Assembly: GCF_009755605.1 (NCBI RefSeq)
Contig: NZ_WPNZ01000002.1
Location: 420,184 to 484,183 of the forward strand
Direction: 5' to 3'
Source of the DNA: Streptomyces typhae
GTDB taxonomy: Bacteria > Actinomycetota > Actinomycetes > Streptomycetales > Streptomycetaceae
DNA: 64,000 nucleotides
Below, piece after piece: positions 23,247-34,080 of the stretch; positions within the stretch are counted from its first letter, which is position 1; every line of letters begins with the position of its first letter. Both the position numbers and the translations under genes were made by a program. The notes under the pieces were generated by a model. It was not told the origin of the DNA. It saw only the letters and a program-made list of their open reading frames with translations, and did not search any database.

Positions 23247-24581
23247 TCACCGGTCGCCTCCCAACGGGAGCACCGCGCGGACCTCGAAGCCCCGGCCCGG
23301 CCGCGGCTCCGCCACCAGCGTGCCGCCGACGCTGCGCGCCCGCTCCCGCATCCCGACGAGTCCGAAACCGGGGGCGTCGGGCCCCGGGGGTGCCGTCGCC
23401 CCGGTGTCCCCGCCGTCGTCGGTGACCGTCACGCGCAGCTCCCCGTCCTGTTCCCGTATCCCCACCCGCACACCCGGGTGCGGGCCGCCGTGCCGTACGG
23501 CGTTGGTGAGTGCCTCCTGCACGATGCGGTACGCCGCGGCGCCGACGGCGGGCCGCACCGCCGGGTCCGGGGGGTGCACCGCGAGTTCCACCTCGGCGCC
23601 GGCGGTGCGGGCCGCGGCGGCCAGGTCGCCGATGCCGCCGAGGCCGGGCAGGGGGCCGCGGGACTCGTCGGGGCCCGCGGACCCGGCGGGCCCCTCCGGG
23701 TCCTCGGGGCCCGAGGCCCGCAGGACCTCCAGGGTCGCCCGCAGCTCGCCGCGGGCGCTGCGGCAGGTGTCCGCGATGTCGTCGAGGGCGCCCGCGACGG
23801 CGGTGCGGTCCAGGCGCTCGGGGTCGGCGGCGAGGACGTGCGCGGCCACCGACGTCTGCACGCCGATCAGCGTGATGCTGTGCGCGAGCAGGTCGTGCAG
23901 GTCGCGGGCGACCCGCAGGCGCTCCTCGGCGACGCGCCGCCTCGCCTCCTCCTCGCGGGTGCGTTCGGCCCGCTCGGCGCGTTCCAGGGCGGAGGCGACG
24001 TACTGGCGGTGGACCCGTACATAGGTGCCGAAGAGCAGCACGGCGACGATCCAGCCGGAGATGCGCAGGACCTCCGCGACCTGTTTGGGGCCGACGTGTG
24101 CGTTGGCGATCAGGGTGAGGGCGACGACGCCGACGCCGGTCAGGAGCGTGCGGCGGGGGCGCCCGGTGACGGCGACGGTGTAGAGGGCGAGCATGCCGAT
24201 GGGTACCGCGGCGACGTGCGTGTAGTCCACGGCGTGGTACGGCGCGACGAACGCGACCGTGGCGAGGAGCACCGGCATCGGGCGGCTGCGGCGCCACACG
24301 GCCGGTACGTGGGCGCCGAGTAGCAGCGTCCAGCCGAGCGCGTCCAGGTCCCGGCCGTCCCCCGCGACCAGGCCGAGCACCACGGCGACGGCGGTGACGA
24401 GCGCGGCGAGCAGGGCGTCGTCGCGCAGGGCGCGGCGGGTGCCGGGCACGGCCCCGGTGAGCGGCCAGAGGCGGCGGGCGCCCGCGGGCGTCGGCTGCGG
24501 CACGTCGTCGGCTCCCCCTTCCGGCCCGCCGGGCATCCGGGCCGCGGCCCCGGCGGCCCCGGCACGTCGGTGCTCGTCCAT
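23247..24581 (-). CDS. HisKA_3-type sensor histidine kinase
   Basis: A 444-residue kinase. The N-terminal half has about five hydrophobic segments (residues 55-190) with very short loops, so sensing is probably intramembrane. A coiled linker (ALERAERAERTREEEARRRVAEERL) follows, then dimerisation/phospho-acceptor RDLHDLLAHS (His229), N-box ALTNAVRHG and G-box GFGLVGMRERA. An acidic Gly/Pro/Glu loop (about 290-315) interrupts the kinase core. I chose the ATG at 24581; its ribosome site (GGGG) is weak. Cognate to the adjacent NarL-type regulator. Confidence 0.92.
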   Translation of the reverse strand: MDEHRRAGAAGAAARMPGGPEGGADDVPQPTPAGARRLWPLTGAVPGTRRALRDDALLAALVTAVAVVLGLVAGDGRDLDALGWTLLLGAHVPAVWRRSRPMPVLLATVAFVAPYHAVDYTHVAAVPIGMLALYTVAVTGRPRRTLLTGVGVVALTLIANAHVGPKQVAEVLRISGWIVAVLLFGTYVRVHRQYVASALERAERAERTREEEARRRVAEERLRVARDLHDLLAHSITLIGVQTSVAAHVLAADPERLDRTAVAGALDDIADTCRSARGELRATLEVLRASGPEDPEGPAGSAGPDESRGPLPGLGGIGDLAAAARTAGAEVELAVHPPDPAVRPAVGAAAYRIVQEALTNAVRHGGPHPGVRVGIREQDGELRVTVTDDGGDTGATAPPGPDAPGFGLVGMRERARSVGGTLVAEPRPGRGFEVRAVLPLGGDR

Positions 24582-24652
24582 GCGATCAGCCCCATCTTCG
24601 GGTACGACGGTGCCCCTCCGACAGGGAGGGGCACCGTGCCGGGCGGTCTCGC

Positions 24653-26764
24653 TCAGGGCGCGCGGACCAGTTCGGGGGCGTCGGCCTCCGGCGCCGGGGG
24701 CAGCGCGGGCGCCTTGGAGAGCGGGCCCGGCCACCACACCTTCCTGCCGAGGGCCAGGCTCGCGGAGGTCACCAGGTAGGTCCGCACCAGGAAGGTGTCG
24801 AGGAGCACCCCGACCGCGATGACGAAGCCCAGTTCGACGAGCTGGACCAGCGGCATGTTGGTGAGGACGGCGAACGTGGCGGCGAGGACCAGGCCCGCGG
24901 AGGCGATCACGCCGCCCGTGGTGCGCAGCGCGGTGAGCGCGGCGGGGCCCGTCTCCGCCCCGGCGAGGCACTCCTCGCGCATGCGGTGCATCAGGAAGAT
25001 GCCGTAGTCGACGCCGAGGGCGACCAGGAAGCAGAAGGACAGCAGGCCGAGGCCCGGGTCGGTGCCCTCGAAGCCGAAGACGGGCCCGAAGACGAGCCCC
25101 GCGATGCCCAGCGAGGCGCCCCACACCGCGACGACCGCGAGGAGCAGCAGGAGCGGGGCGACGAGGGCGCGCAGCAGGACCACGAGGATCAGCAGGACGG
25201 CGGCGAGGACGATGGGCACGACCACCCGCATGTCGCGCCGGTTGGTGTCCTTCAGGTCGAGCTGTTCGGCGCTCGGTCCGCCGACGTACGCGCCCTGCGG
25301 GTCGAGGCGGTCGCGCAGCCGCTCCAGGGTCGCGGTCTCGGCCGCCGACTGCGGCGCGCCCTTGGCGACGACGGAGATCTCGGTCCACTGCCCCGAGCTG
25401 CGGCCGCGTTCCGCGCCGTCGACGCCGGGCACGGCGCGGGCGTCGGCGAGGGCCTTGTCGGCCCGGTCGGTGGGCGCGATGACGCTGATGGGCTGGGTGC
25501 CGCGCTCGGGGTAGGCGGCGGCGAGGGTCTCCATCGCGGCGATGGAGTCCGGCTTGCTGGTGAAGGAGTCCTCCTGCTTGAGGTTGCCCGGCAGCGCGAA
25601 GGCGCCGAGGGCGAGGGCGGCGAGGAGGACGGCGCCCGCCGCGAGCACGGTGCGGGGCCTGCGTCCGGCGGACGAACCCATCGACTGGAACAGGGACTTC
25701 CGCTTCTTTGCCTCGCTGCCGAAGGCGGGCACCAGCGGCCAGAACACCCGGCGTCCGAGCATCACGAGCAGCGCGGGCAGCAGCGTCAGCATCGCCACGA
25801 GGGCGCACAGCACGCCGACCGCGCCGAGCGGACCCATCCCCCTGCTGCTGTTGAGGTCGGCGGCGAGCAGGCAGAACAGACCCGCGGCGACGGTCCCGGA
25901 GGAGGCGACCACGGCGGGTCCGCAGCCGCGCAGGGCGGCGACCATGGCGTCGTACGGCCGCTCGACGCGGCGCAGTTCCTCGCGGTAGCGGGAGACGATG
26001 AGCAGGGCGTAGTCGGTGCCCGCGCCGAAGACCAGGATCGTCATGATGCCCGAGCTCTGGCCGCTGACCGTGGTGCCGAAGGCCTGGTTGAGGCCGTAGG
26101 CGACCCCCATGGAGAGGAAGTTGGCGACGCCCGCGACGACGAGCGGAACCAGCCAGAGCAGCGGGCTGCGGTAGATCAGGATCAGCAGGACGGCGACGAC
26201 GGCGACCGTGGTGTAGAGCAGCGGGCCGTCCAGGGACGTGTAGACCTCGCTGGCATCGGTGGCGAGCGCCCCCGACCCGCCGACCTCCACGCTCAGCCCG
26301 TCACCGGCCGCGCCGTCCGGGGCCTTGATCACGTCGCGGACGTCGTTGACGAAGGTGTCCCGCAGTTCCTCGTCGGTGCCGGGTCCGGTGCTGGCGACGG
26401 GGTACATCAGCGTCGAGCCGTCCTTCGACGGCACGCCCTGCGGCGTATCGACGAGCTTCGTCCTGGCGTCGAGGGCCGCCACCTGGTCCGCGGCCGTGCC
26501 CCGGTCGGCGGCGGTGAGTCCGCCGTCGCGGTGGTAGACGAGGACCAGTTCCGTCGTCTCGCCGCCGGGCAGCCGCTCCTGGATCTTGGCGACCTGGGTG
26601 GAGTCGGCGTTCGCGGGCAGATAGTCCACGGCCCGGTCGCGCTGGACGTCGCCGAGCTTCCCGGCGAACGGACCGGCAAGCGCGAGCACGGCGACCCACA
26701 GGCCGAGCAGCACCCAGGGCACGGCGCGTGGTCGGCGGCGCTTCGACGTTGATGCGGCCCCCAT
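24653..26764 (-). CDS. MMPL/RND-family membrane exporter
   Basis: A 703-residue transporter with duplicated RND architecture: an N-terminal helix, an extracytoplasmic domain (about 40-190), a five-to-six-helix bundle, a second extracytoplasmic domain (about 385-520) and a final bundle. GAGTDYALLIVSRYREEL and LGVDYGIFLMHRMREE are the paired family signatures whose Asp-Tyr pair relays protons. MMPL proteins export lipids, siderophores or drugs. It is transcribed in the same direction as the sensor kinase and response regulator genes 72 bp downstream, consistent with one resistance or lipid-export unit. Confidence 0.93.
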   Translation of the reverse strand: MGAASTSKRRRPRAVPWVLLGLWVAVLALAGPFAGKLGDVQRDRAVDYLPANADSTQVAKIQERLPGGETTELVLVYHRDGGLTAADRGTAADQVAALDARTKLVDTPQGVPSKDGSTLMYPVASTGPGTDEELRDTFVNDVRDVIKAPDGAAGDGLSVEVGGSGALATDASEVYTSLDGPLLYTTVAVVAVLLILIYRSPLLWLVPLVVAGVANFLSMGVAYGLNQAFGTTVSGQSSGIMTILVFGAGTDYALLIVSRYREELRRVERPYDAMVAALRGCGPAVVASSGTVAAGLFCLLAADLNSSRGMGPLGAVGVLCALVAMLTLLPALLVMLGRRVFWPLVPAFGSEAKKRKSLFQSMGSSAGRRPRTVLAAGAVLLAALALGAFALPGNLKQEDSFTSKPDSIAAMETLAAAYPERGTQPISVIAPTDRADKALADARAVPGVDGAERGRSSGQWTEISVVAKGAPQSAAETATLERLRDRLDPQGAYVGGPSAEQLDLKDTNRRDMRVVVPIVLAAVLLILVVLLRALVAPLLLLLAVVAVWGASLGIAGLVFGPVFGFEGTDPGLGLLSFCFLVALGVDYGIFLMHRMREECLAGAETGPAALTALRTTGGVIASAGLVLAATFAVLTNMPLVQLVELGFVIAVGVLLDTFLVRTYLVTSASLALGRKVWWPGPLSKAPALPPAPEADAPELVRAP

Positions 26765-26937
26765 CGGTGGGCCTCCCTCCGTGACGGTGTCTGACGGTTT
26801 CCAGACTTCCGCCGCGCGAGGGCCGGATCGTCGCGCGCGAGGTCGAGTTGGGTCCTACTTCCCGGGGTGGCACGGGGTGCGGACTACTCCCGGGGGAGTA
26901 TGCGCGCGCAGTACCGCGCCGGGCGGGCGCCAGGAAG

Positions 26938-27032
26938 GCGTACCGGCGCCAAGAAGGCGTAGCCGGTGTCAGGACGGCGTACCGACGTGGACGGCGTCCC
27001 GGTGTCAGGAGGGGCGTCCCGGTGTCAGGAGG
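26938..27032. repeat. Degenerate 19-20-bp tandem repeat array
   Basis: About five copies of a unit like ggcgtcccggtgtcaggagg. The last two (26993-27012 and 27013-27032) are perfect and adjacent, and the terminal copy contains the stop codon of the TerB-like gene. Fills the gap between that gene and the MMPL gene. Confidence 0.75.
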
Positions 27033-27837
27033 GCGTGCGCGTCGCCGCCACGAGCAGCCGGGCCACGTCGTCGGGGTCGATGGTCAGGGCGCAGCCCGCG
27101 GTGGCGAGCACATCGCGCTCGGCGGGCGTGTAGGGGCCGTCGGCGAGGGCGATCCTCGCGCCCTGGAGGAGCAGCGCCTCGCGCCCCGCGGGCGCGAGGT
27201 GGGGGGTCAGCGGGCCGAGCGCCTCGTGGAGTTCGATGGCGAGGCCGGGCACACAGTCCGGGACGTCGGTGCTGGAGGTGTCGGCGGCGAGCGCGTCGAC
27301 CAGGGCGGTCAGGCGCTCCTCGGTGCAGTCGTCGAAGCCCGCGCCGTGCAGGGTGGCGACGGCCGCGTCCAGGGCGGCGCGCGAGGTGGTGCCGCCGGTG
27401 GTGAGGACCGCGATCACCACGGTGTGCACGGCGTCGCGCAGCATCGTGGAGAGCCGGACGGTCGTGGGGTGGTCGAGTGTGTCGAGCCCGAAGTGGTCCT
27501 GGCAGGCGGCGCATTCGACGACGGGCCCCGCCTCGCCGCGGGCGAGCAGCGGCACGCCGAGGAACACGAAGCGCCGACGGCCGGTGCGTCGCTGGTAGTT
27601 GCGGTCGCCGCCACAGCCCGGACAGAAGAACTCGCCGTCGCAGACGGTGGTCCAGGCGGTGCGGGTGCCGATGAGGCGGCCCCCGAGGGATCCGCGCGGT
27701 CCGCGGGCCCCGCCGCGGTGCAGCAGCCGGGGGAAGGCCCCGCCGCGGCCGTCCGGGCCGGTGCGCCGGCCGCGGGCTGGTGCGACCCTGCCGAAGACGC
27801 GGGATGCCTGTTCTTTCCGTCCCCGATCTGGCAGCAC
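27025..27837 (-). CDS. TerB-like protein with N-terminal zinc ribbon
   Basis: About 270 residues from a GTG preceded by GGAGG at 6-base spacing (the GTG one codon earlier is an alternative). After about 65 basic, Gly-rich residues comes a zinc ribbon made of FFCPGCGGDRNYQRR and VVECAACQDHF. A helical TerB/tellurite-resistance-like domain follows, ending GPYTPAERDVLATAGCALTIDPDDVARLL. TerB-fold proteins are linked to stress responses at the membrane, but no function is established for this group and no other ter gene is nearby. Confidence 0.8.
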   Translation of the reverse strand: MLPDRGRKEQASRVFGRVAPARGRRTGPDGRGGAFPRLLHRGGARGPRGSLGGRLIGTRTAWTTVCDGEFFCPGCGGDRNYQRRTGRRRFVFLGVPLLARGEAGPVVECAACQDHFGLDTLDHPTTVRLSTMLRDAVHTVVIAVLTTGGTTSRAALDAAVATLHGAGFDDCTEERLTALVDALAADTSSTDVPDCVPGLAIELHEALGPLTPHLAPAGREALLLQGARIALADGPYTPAERDVLATAGCALTIDPDDVARLLVAATRTPS

Positions 27838-27967
27838 CACGCACCTCCACGACGCCGCGGCGGCCCTGCCGCGTTGGCGTGATGTTAGCCACATCGATGA
27901 TGTCGCGTCAGTACCCCGTACCGGAGATGGCCGGTTGCTGGCCCGGAGCGGCCCTCCTGGCATGCGG

Positions 27968-28000
27968 CGGCCCCGTCCGCCGAGGAGGCGGACGGGGCCG
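27968..28000 (-). terminator. Strong hairpin terminator of leuA
   Basis: A perfect 14-bp GC stem (CGGCCCCGTCCGCC / GGCGGACGGGGCCG) with loop gagga, beginning 31 bases downstream of the leuA stop codon. Confidence 0.85.
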
Positions 28001-28030
28001 TAAAACCACCGGTCGAACGGGTGTCCGGCG

Positions 28031-29842
<1,812 letters not shown>

Positions 29843-29890
29843 CTACAGACCCTCGCCGCGGCAGCTAAGGAGAAGCAGCCCGAAACGCAT
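29843..29890 (-). CDS. leuL: leuA leader peptide
   Basis: A 15-codon open frame translating as MRFGLLLLSCRGEGL, ending 87 bases before the leuA start. Four consecutive Leu codons (CTG CTT CTC CTT) are the sensor: ribosomes stalling there when charged tRNA-Leu is scarce would alter folding of the downstream RNA and let transcription into leuA continue. The form is characteristic of actinobacterial leuA leaders. No strong ribosome site is visible upstream. Confidence 0.85.
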   Translation of the reverse strand: MRFGLLLLSCRGEGL

Positions 29891-30088
29891 GATGCGAGGC
29901 AGCCTAGCCGAGCCGCGCGCGATGCGCGGGTGCGTATCAGTATCCGGGATCGGTGGAGCGTATGGAATCTAACGGACAAAAGGTGCCGCATATCACCTGC
30001 GGAGGACGACGGGGGTCCGTATACGGCTATTTCACCAATCATGGTGGCAGCTAGTGACAGCGGCATGACCCAGTGCCACATTGCCGCC

Positions 30089-31165
30089 ATGACCGCCAAC
30101 CCAACGGGTTTCGTCCCCGTTTTCTGCACGATCGTGCCACCCGTCATCCTGGACACGCTGGCCCAGTCCCAGGACCCCGCCCTCGCCAAGGCCGCCCGCC
30201 GGACGCTCCAGCGCGACGCCTTCGAACGCACCCAGCGCCGCCTGACCACCGTCCTCGGCGCTCCGTCCGTGGCCGCCCCCAAGGGCGCGGCCGAGGGCAA
30301 GCCGTACCGCACCATCTACGACGCCAAGCACAAGACGGACCTGCCCGGCCGCAAGGTGCACAGCGAGGGCGACAAGCCGGGCAAGGACGCGACGGTCAAC
30401 CGCGCCCACGCGGGGCTCGGCGCCACCTTCGAGGTCTTCCTCAAGCACTTCGAGCGCGACTCCATCGACGGCGGCGGTCTGCCGCTCGACGCGACCGTCC
30501 ACTACGGCGACGAGTACGGGAACGCCTTCTGGAACGGCGAGCAGATGGTGTTCGGCGACGGCGACGGCGAGATCTTCCTCGACTTCACCATTCCCATCGA
30601 CGTCATCGGCCACGAACTGACCCACGGCGTCGTCCAGTACACGGCGAACCTCACCTACTTCGGCCAGCCCGGCGCCCTGAACGAGTCGATGGCGGACGTG
30701 TTCGGCTCCCTCATCAAGCAGTACGCGCTCGGCCAGACCGCCGCCGACGCCGACTGGCTGATCGGCGCGGGCCTGCTCGCCCCGCGCGTCACCGGCAAGG
30801 CGCTGCGCTCCATGAAGGAGCCGGGCACCGCGTACGACGACGACGTCCTCGGCAAGGACCCGCAGCCCGCCACCATGGACGACTACGTCCGCACAGGCCG
30901 CGACAACGGCGGCGTGCACATCAACTCCGGCATCCCGAACCACGCCTTCTACCTGCTCGCCCAGGCTCTCGGCGGCCACGCCTGGGAGCGCGCCGGACAG
31001 ATCTGGTACGCCGTCCTGACCGGCGGCGAGCTGGCCCAGGACGCCTCCTTCACGGACTTCGCCAAGCTGACGGTCGCCGCGGCCCGCGCCAAGTACGGCG
31101 ACGGCGACGAGCTGAAGGCCGTCGTGGACGCGTGGGCGCAGGTCAAGGTCCCCACCGCCACCTGA
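30089..31165 (+). CDS. Protealysin-type M4 metalloprotease
   Basis: About 358 residues. The N terminus (FVPVFCTIVPPVILDTLAQS) is the short protealysin-like propeptide with its IPP motif and Cys, which inhibits the enzyme until cleaved. The M4 catalytic domain has zinc motif GHELTHGVV, third ligand in GALNESMADVFG and catalytic His in GGVHINSGIPNHAFY. There is no signal peptide, so it is probably cytoplasmic or released by lysis, unlike thermolysin. In-frame ATGs at 30041 and 30065 are alternative starts; none has a good ribosome site. The gene 164 bp downstream encodes an emfourin-like inhibitor, the typical partner of this protease class. Confidence 0.92.
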   Translation: MTANPTGFVPVFCTIVPPVILDTLAQSQDPALAKAARRTLQRDAFERTQRRLTTVLGAPSVAAPKGAAEGKPYRTIYDAKHKTDLPGRKVHSEGDKPGKDATVNRAHAGLGATFEVFLKHFERDSIDGGGLPLDATVHYGDEYGNAFWNGEQMVFGDGDGEIFLDFTIPIDVIGHELTHGVVQYTANLTYFGQPGALNESMADVFGSLIKQYALGQTAADADWLIGAGLLAPRVTGKALRSMKEPGTAYDDDVLGKDPQPATMDDYVRTGRDNGGVHINSGIPNHAFYLLAQALGGHAWERAGQIWYAVLTGGELAQDASFTDFAKLTVAAARAKYGDGDELKAVVDAWAQVKVPTAT

Positions 31166-31181
31166 ACCGCCCGGCACCCGG

Positions 31182-31278
31182 CCCGGCAGGAGGCTGTCCG
31201 CCCGGCAGGGGACTGCCCGCCCGGCCGGAGGCTGCCCGCCCCGGCCGGAAGCAGCCCGCCCCGGCCGGAAGCCGTCGG
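31182..31278 (+). repeat. 19-20-bp GC-rich tandem repeat, five copies
   Basis: Successive units of the type cccggccggaggctgcccg fill the space between the protease gene and the inhibitor gene. Each unit can form a small hairpin (cggcc/ggccg), so they could attenuate read-through and set the protease:inhibitor ratio. Confidence 0.75.
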
Positions 31279-31329
31279 GCCCTCCGGTGCCGCCTGGCGG
31301 GGTGCCGGAGCCTGGAGTAGACAGGACCC

Positions 31330-31596
31330 ATGCGTATCCAGGTGAAGCGCACCGGAGGTTTCGCGGGCATCGAGCGGCACGCGGAGGTGGACACCACCGC
31401 GCGCCCCGACGCCGCCGAGTGGCACGCCCTGGCCGAACGGGCCCTGGCCGCAAGCCGGGGCACGCCACCGGTCGGCGTCCCCGACGGCTTCAGCTACCAG
31501 CTCACCGTGGACGACCGGACCGTGTACTGCGCGGACCCCCGGCTGACCGACGACCAGCGGCAGTTGATCACACGCGTCCTCAAGGAGGGCTCGTAG
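31330..31596 (+). CDS. Emfourin-like metalloprotease inhibitor
   Basis: An 88-residue protein, MRIQVKRTGGFAGIERHAEVDT at the start and DGFSYQLTVDDRTVYCADPRLTDDQRQLITRVL at the end. This matches the emfourin family (first found beside protealysin in Serratia), which plugs the active site of the adjacent M4 protease. Small, acidic and without a signal peptide, so it is co-localised with its target. The order protease then inhibitor on one strand matches described protealysin operons. The identification rests on sequence recall and context; the target is inferred. Confidence 0.8.
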   Translation: MRIQVKRTGGFAGIERHAEVDTTARPDAAEWHALAERALAASRGTPPVGVPDGFSYQLTVDDRTVYCADPRLTDDQRQLITRVLKEGS

Positions 31597-31672
31597 CGCT
31601 CACGTACGGCGGGCTCGCGCGCCATGGGCTCGCGCGCCGCACGGGCGTTGACTTCCGAGCCGGCCGGTCCGG

Positions 31673-33067
31673 ATGATCGCGCTCATGGCGACGACGCGCG
31701 CACCGCTGCCCCGGTTCCCGCACGACTTCCTGTGGGGGGTGTCCACTTCGGCCCACCAGATCGAGGGCGCCGCCGACGAACGCGGCCCCTCGGTGTGGGA
31801 CGCGTTCACGGCCCTGCCCGGCAACGTCAAGGACGGCACGACGGCCGCCGTGGCCTGCGACCACGTGCGCCGCTACCGCGAGGACGTGGCCCTGATCCGC
31901 GACCTCGGCGTGGGCGCGTACCGCTTCTCGGTCTCCTGGCCGCGGGTACTGCCCCGGGGCAGCGGCGAGGTCAGCGGGCGCGGCCTCGACTTCTACGACC
32001 GCCTCGTCGACGAGCTGTGCGCGGCGGGCGTACGTCCCGTGCCGACCCTCTTCCACTGGGACACGCCGCTCGCCGTGGAGGAGGCGGGCGGCTGGCTCGT
32101 CCGCGACACCGCGCACCGCTTCGCCGAGTACGCGGCCGTGGTGGCCGACCGCATCGGCGACCGCGTACCGAAGTGGATCACCCTCAACGAACCCGCCGAG
32201 CACACCCTGCTCGGGCACGCGCTCGGCCGCCACGCCCCCGGCAGGCAACTCCTCTTCGACGCGCTGCCGGTCGCCCACCACCTGCTCCTCGCGCACGGCC
32301 TCGCGGTCGGCGCGCTGCGGGCCGCGGGCGCCGGCGACATCGGCATCGCCAACTCGCACGGTCCGACCTGGCCCGCTTCCGACGCCGCCGAGGACCGCGA
32401 GGCCGCCGACTTCTACGACGTGCTCCTGAACCGCCTGTTCTCCGACCCCCTGATCACGAGCCGCTACCCGGAAGTGATCACGGAGCTGCTCGGCGGCGAG
32501 GTGCCGGACCTGGACGCGGACCTGAAGACCATCTCCCGGCCGCTCGACTGGTACGGCATCAACTTCTACCAGCCGACCAAGGTGGGCGCCCCGCTCCCCG
32601 GCACCGGCCCCACCCAGTTCTCCGGGCTCTGGCTGCCGCCCGAGCTGCCCTTCTCGCCGCGCCCGATCGAGGGCCGCCCGCTGACGGCCTTCGGCTGGCC
32701 CGTCGTCCCCGAAGCCCTCACCGAGCTGCTCCTGACCTTCCGCGAGCGCTACGGCGACCGCCTGCCGCCCCTCGTCGTCACCGAGAACGGCTGCTCCTAC
32801 GAAGGCCTCGACGACCAGGACCGCATCGCCTACCTGGACGGGCATCTGCGGGCGTTGCACGAGGCGATGGCGGCCGGGGTGGACGTACGCGGCTACTTCG
32901 TCTGGTCCCTCCTCGACAACTTCGAGTGGGCCGAGGGGCACGGGCAGCGCTTCGGGCTCGTCCACGTCGACTACGCGACGCAGGAGCGGACGCCGAAGGC
33001 TTCTTACGGGTGGCTGCGGGGGGAGCTGCGGGGACAGGGCCCGCGTCCGCCCGCGGACGCGGGCTGA
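31673..33067 (+). CDS. GH1 beta-glucosidase
   Basis: A 464-residue glycoside hydrolase family 1 enzyme. The N-terminal signature FPHDFLWGVSTSAHQIEGA, acid/base Glu in TLNEPAEH, and nucleophile Glu in VVTENGCSY are present, as is the +1/-1 site motif WSLLDNFEWAEGHGQRFGLVHVDY. No signal peptide, so it hydrolyses imported beta-glucosides such as cellobiose. An in-frame ATG four codons in (31685) is an alternative start. It stands alone, convergent with era, with no transporter or LacI regulator beside it. Confidence 0.94.
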   Translation: MIALMATTRAPLPRFPHDFLWGVSTSAHQIEGAADERGPSVWDAFTALPGNVKDGTTAAVACDHVRRYREDVALIRDLGVGAYRFSVSWPRVLPRGSGEVSGRGLDFYDRLVDELCAAGVRPVPTLFHWDTPLAVEEAGGWLVRDTAHRFAEYAAVVADRIGDRVPKWITLNEPAEHTLLGHALGRHAPGRQLLFDALPVAHHLLLAHGLAVGALRAAGAGDIGIANSHGPTWPASDAAEDREAADFYDVLLNRLFSDPLITSRYPEVITELLGGEVPDLDADLKTISRPLDWYGINFYQPTKVGAPLPGTGPTQFSGLWLPPELPFSPRPIEGRPLTAFGWPVVPEALTELLLTFRERYGDRLPPLVVTENGCSYEGLDDQDRIAYLDGHLRALHEAMAAGVDVRGYFVWSLLDNFEWAEGHGQRFGLVHVDYATQERTPKASYGWLRGELRGQGPRPPADAG

Positions 33068-33091
33068 GCGCGGGGCGCCGGGGGCTATGTG

Positions 33092-34045
33092 TCAGAAGCC
33101 CAGCTTGCGGAGCTGGCGCGGGTCGCGCTGCCAGTCCTTGGCGACCTTCACATGCAGGTCGAGGTAGACGGGCGTGCCGAGGAGCGCCTCGATCTGCTTG
33201 CGGGACTTGATCCCCACGTCCTTGAGCCGCTTGCCCTTGGGGCCGATGATGATCCCCTTCTGGCTGGGCCGCTCGATGTAGACGAAGGCGTGGATGTCCA
33301 GGAGCGGCTTGTCGGCGGGCCGGTCCTCGCGGGGCAGCATCTCCTCGACGACCACCGCGATGGAGTGCGGCAGCTCGTCCCGTACGCCTTCGAGCGCCGC
33401 CTCACGGATCAGCTCGGCCACCATGACCTGCTCGGGCTCGTCCGTGAGGTCGCCCTCCGGATAGAGCGCGGGGCCCTCGGGCAGCAGCGGCACGAGGAGG
33501 TCCGCGAGCAGGTCGACCTGGGTCTCGCCGACCGCCGAGACCGGCACGATCTCGGCCCACTCGAAGCCCAGCTCCTTGCCGAGCTGGTCGACGGCGATCA
33601 GCTGCTCGGCGAGCGTCTTGCTGTCCACCAGGTCGGTCTTCGTGATGATCGCCACCTTCGGCGACTTCTTGATCGACGCCAGTTCCTTGGCGATGAACCG
33701 GTCACCGGGGCCGAGCTTCTCGTTCGCGGGCAGACAGAAACCGATGACGTCGACCTCGGCCCACGTGGTGCGCACCACGTCGTTCAGCCGCTCGCCGAGC
33801 AGCGTGCGCGGCTTGTGGAGCCCCGGGGTGTCCACCAGGATCAGCTGCGCGTCGGGGCGGTGCACGATGCCGCGTACGGTGTGCCGGGTCGTCTGCGGCC
33901 GGTTCGAGGTGATCGCCACCTTCTTGCCGACCAGAGCGTTCGTGAGGGTGGACTTGCCCGCGTTGGGGCGACCGACGAAGCAGGCGAAACCGGCGCGGTG
34001 GGCGGCCTGCTCGGACGGCTGGGATGACTGGGTACGCACGCTCAT
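33092..34045 (-). CDS. era: GTPase Era
   Basis: A 317-residue ribosome-assembly GTPase binding the 3' end of 16S rRNA. G1 GRPNAGKST, G2 TTRHT, G3 DTPGL and G4 TKTD are all present. The C-terminal KH domain carries IIIGPKGKRLKDVG. I start at MSVRTQSSQPSEQ (ATG 34045); MGRMSVRT three codons earlier is possible, and a longer frame upstream runs into tandem repeats and is spurious. It is the last gene of the conserved phoH-ybeY-corC block, but separated from it by about 800 bp of repeats, so it likely has its own promoter. Confidence 0.97.
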   Translation of the reverse strand: MSVRTQSSQPSEQAAHRAGFACFVGRPNAGKSTLTNALVGKKVAITSNRPQTTRHTVRGIVHRPDAQLILVDTPGLHKPRTLLGERLNDVVRTTWAEVDVIGFCLPANEKLGPGDRFIAKELASIKKSPKVAIITKTDLVDSKTLAEQLIAVDQLGKELGFEWAEIVPVSAVGETQVDLLADLLVPLLPEGPALYPEGDLTDEPEQVMVAELIREAALEGVRDELPHSIAVVVEEMLPREDRPADKPLLDIHAFVYIERPSQKGIIIGPKGKRLKDVGIKSRKQIEALLGTPVYLDLHVKVAKDWQRDPRQLRKLGF

Positions 34046-34080
34046 GCGCCCCATTCTCCCTGATCTTTTCGGGCGCGGAC

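Noticed and set aside
30089..31165. Secreted thermolysin-like protease.
   Set aside because: No signal peptide and no long FTP/PepSY propeptide; the short IPP propeptide and adjacent inhibitor point to the protealysin branch.
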